From Ophiodon elongatus (taxonomy: Eukaryota > Chordata > Actinopteri > Perciformes > Hexagrammidae): a stretch of 64,000 nucleotides of DNA. The translations under genes and the position numbers were made by a program. Below are positions 61,364-64,000 of the stretch, one piece after another; the first letter of the stretch is position 1; every line of letters starts with the position of its first letter. The notes under the pieces were generated by a model. It was not told where the DNA came from. It saw only the letters and a list, made by a program, of their open reading frames with translations, and made no database searches. The DNA lies in assembly GCA_016806645.1 (NCBI GenBank), contig JACSYO010000558.1:65001-129000 (forward strand), read 5' to 3'.

Positions 61364-63749
61364 TGATCTCTTTTTAACAAATGTTTTATTCATGCGTGAC
61401 TGTGTGTGTAAGAGGTGTGGCTCTTAGGTCATTCAACCAACAATTCATGAGGCCCGAGGTTGACAAGGATTTGGCTTCGGTGATTCATAACTTTTGTGTG
61501 CATACACGCACACACAAATACACACTAATTCTCATGAGATATTTGTTTTCCTCTCAGATATGAAAGTATCTTTGTTTCTCTCTGTCTCTGTCTCTCTTTG
61601 ATATGTTAAATCTCAAAAAGCCTCCTGGCTGACGAGTTTTTAATTCATGTTTTTGCATCTACTAAGGGATTACATGACAAAGTGAAATAACCTTTGGGCT
61701 CATGAAAATCCACCAAAAATGACATTTCAAAAGAGCGTCGATGTCCAACCAAAATAAAGGCTGCGTTTCATAAATTTAGGTCGACATTTTGAAAATGCAA
61801 TGTTTTCATCCCACCTTTTTTCCAGCCAAGCCATACCACGGCATGAACCACTTCGATTCACCTCCAAACAATCTGCATCACGTCGGCCACTTGTAACATC
61901 CATCATCAGGGTGCTGGTTATTGATAATAGGTAATCGTTTCCCCATCTGCATCCTGATCCCGGGTTTGACTGTGTTTAAAATCAACTTTCCCATATAAAT
62001 AAGACGTAAAAAAGACGAACCAGAGATGCACAGTGCTCCATCTGCTCTCTCAGTTTGGTCTCTTGATCCGGAGAGTTGCCTGCAGGAGAGATAAAGCTAT
62101 CAGCTCTGCAGACACGCAGAGGACCTCGGCGGCCATTTCAAGAGCAGAGCACTTAACCTTTTGACCTTTACTGCTATATATCACCTCAGACACACGCACT
62201 GAACCACCGCAGCCTTTCCTATAAAAGTGGGCTCAGAAAATGCACCGCTATATCTGTCCACCTTGCAGTTTTAGTGCCTCCCTTTGTCTCTCTCTCTCTC
62301 TCTCTTTCAGGTCAGTGAGTTCTTGCCTTATTGCTCCATTCATAGAGAGAGAAAGATTGCTGTACAAAAGAAAATCAATCAAGTCTTTATTGGTTTCAAA
62401 CAGGTTTTCACCTTGATCAATACAAACATGCATAATCTTAGAAAAAAACATTTATAGTTCCTTTTGTGTACCATGTACATATAAAATACAAAAGGCTTAA
62501 TTTGCTAGCTATAAAAGAAGCTTTTGATATGATCATATGACCACAGTGAGTAGTAATTTAATCCATTTTCTGCAAAATGCAACAAGACTAAAACATGATT
62601 GGAACATCATACTTTAGTTAGAATTATATAAGAGTTAAGCAAGAACAATACAAGAGCAGCACAACCTGTAAGGCTGTCATGTGATGCATACTTTAAAATA
62701 CAGGTTATGTCACACAGTACACAGTACCAGATGCTTCAGCTGAACAGAACACAGAGGTCTAGTCTGAGACTTTTCAGCAGGAAGGTCTTCACACTAATTC
62801 ATCTGTTCCTGCTGGTTATGCGTCTCAACATCAGCCTGACAGCTGGCCAGTTAGTGTCAGCTACAGTACCCACAGCTACATGCAGGAGACAGAATGAACC
62901 GTGGATGTAGAATCGGCGCACTTCTTCCTTTGGGTCTTTTCCTCCTGTTGCCAGAGGTGGTCATAAAAACAATAAAAAAAAACACACACACATAAACGGA
63001 GCCCTGATTATCTTCTGTCTGTTCCACATGCAGCATACTAGAGTGCCCAAAATAACAACTCAACAATATATGGTGTTAATCATAGTCTTTTTCCATTGGA
63101 TTGCTATATGTTGGCGGTAGCTCTTATTAACACCAAAAAGACTGAGACAATTTTGGCACAATCACAAGACTTTATGTAATACTACAGGCGGAGGTGCAGA
63201 TGGCTTATTCGTGTTCGCTCTTCACTACCTGAGCTCTCCATTCTCTCTCTTCATCTCTCCATCTCCCCTGCTCTGTCCCTCCCTTCACGCTCCCTTTATT
63301 TATTCAGATTCCCCTGTGCGTCTTTCCCTCTCTACCTCCCCCACCCCCCCTCTCGTGTGATTCGGTGCTATGCTAAATAGCTTCTAAATCTGCACTACAC
63401 ACTCGGAGACAGAGGCCCTGTTTACACCTGGCATTAACATGCGTCTTGGGTGAGTGAGGTAATGAACTGCTAACAAATGCAATTTGAAGGAGCGTCAAAA
63501 CAAACTATGATCCAGCTGACCTTGATAGTGGCAGCCAAGTATGGAGGGAAAGAAGGATAGCAGCCAATAGGAGGAGGAGGAAAGAGGAAAGGAAGCGCTG
63601 GATTTAGTATTTCCACAAAGAAGCATCGCTCTCTCTTTCTCTCATTTTCTGTCTCTCTCCCTCTCTGTTTTGGAAACTCGCCATGTTTTCATAATGTTGT
63701 TTGGCGAGACTGGTTTCTTTGCAGCTGCAAGGTCATCGTCCTCCCTCTA
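61362..63749. other. Intronic sequence with a possible minus-strand 3' end
   Basis: Mostly unique. A short (TC)n before CAG at 62,289-62,310 looks like a splice acceptor but leads to a stop in the frame needed for the first exon. A minus-strand AATAAA (62,386-62,391) with T-rich sequence beyond it, and an open minus frame around 62,790-62,950, are discussed as a finding. C/T-rich at 63,235-63,350 and 63,625-63,670. Confidence 0.4.
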
Positions 63750-63752
63750 ACA

Positions 63753-63797
<45 letters not shown>

Positions 63798-63904
63798 CAT
63801 ACGCACACACACGCACGCACACACACACACACACACACACATACGCACACACACGCACACACACGCACGCACACACACACACACGCACACACACACACAC
63901 ACAC
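63750..63904. repeat. Long complex (CA/CG)n microsatellite
   Basis: About 155 bp of CA units with repeated ACGCAC and ATACGC interruptions forming a higher-order pattern; the longest dinucleotide tract in the window. Confidence 0.98.
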
Positions 63905-64000
63905 GCTGATACTGATACCAGAGTGTTGCTAAACGTGTGTGAGAGGATCAGACTGCATGGAGAGAGGGGTCACAGGTCAAAGAGGGTGCCATGTTTGTGT

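Larger units (their letters stand above)
38760..64000 (+). other. Putative first intron (extends beyond window)
   Basis: Begins with the consensus donor GTGAGT. No downstream segment was found that combines a good acceptor, an open frame compatible with phase 1, and a donor; several CAG acceptor-like sites (for example 40,070, 48,390, 59,213, 62,310) run straight into stops in the required frame. The intron would therefore be at least 25 kb, as is common for first introns of vertebrate neuronal receptor genes. The assignment depends on the first exon being real. Its contents are microsatellites and unannotated unique sequence. Confidence 0.5.

Noticed and set aside
62289..62320. (TC)n-CAG acceptor followed by an open frame, considered as exon 2
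   Set aside because: In the phase required by the 38,759 donor the frame hits TGA at the second codon.

Overview
The window looks like a gene-poor piece of a teleost fish nuclear genome, probably a percomorph. Three things point there: the very high density of (CA/TG)n microsatellites (about 60 tracts here), vertebrate-type nuclear tRNA-Ala sequences, and fragments that resemble interspersed repeats I recall as common in percomorph genomes. The organism call is inference; no protein in the window is recognisable enough to confirm it. No bacterial-type genes, operons, CRISPR arrays or intact transposase or reverse transcriptase genes are present. Most long open frames are translations of dinucleotide repeats (runs of Cys-Val, His-Thr, Ser-Leu or Arg-Glu) and were not annotated.

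Layout. Positions 1-37,800 are non-coding. They hold microsatellites, a few candidate regulatory motifs (three RFX X-boxes, three CTCF-like sites, a G-quadruplex tract), fragments of old dispersed repeats, and a cluster of tRNA-Ala-derived sequences on the minus strand at 28.35-34.07 kb. One of these is a structurally intact tRNA-Ala(CGC); the others are damaged to different degrees. Between the two best tRNA copies lies a perfect inverted repeat with 102-bp arms (33,656-33,904).

Positions 37,805-38,760 form a CpG-rich, TATA-less promoter and 5' leader. They end in the only convincing protein-coding exon, a 91-nt first coding exon (38,669-38,759, + strand) encoding a signal peptide and closing with a consensus phase-1 splice donor. 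The leader carries four short upstream ORFs. The gene is not identified because the signal peptide alone is not diagnostic. Everything from 38,760 to the right edge is read as its first intron, at least 25 kb long. It is packed with microsatellites, most densely at 43.9-50.4 kb and 52.4-61.4 kb, and no second exon in compatible phase with good splice sites was found.

The window is therefore best read as the 5' flank, promoter, first coding exon and long first intron of one secreted or membrane-protein gene, next to a small tRNA-Ala locus. The candidate X-boxes, CTCF-like sites and homeodomain-type palindromes are possible regulatory elements of that gene or its neighbour; all are motif predictions made by eye.
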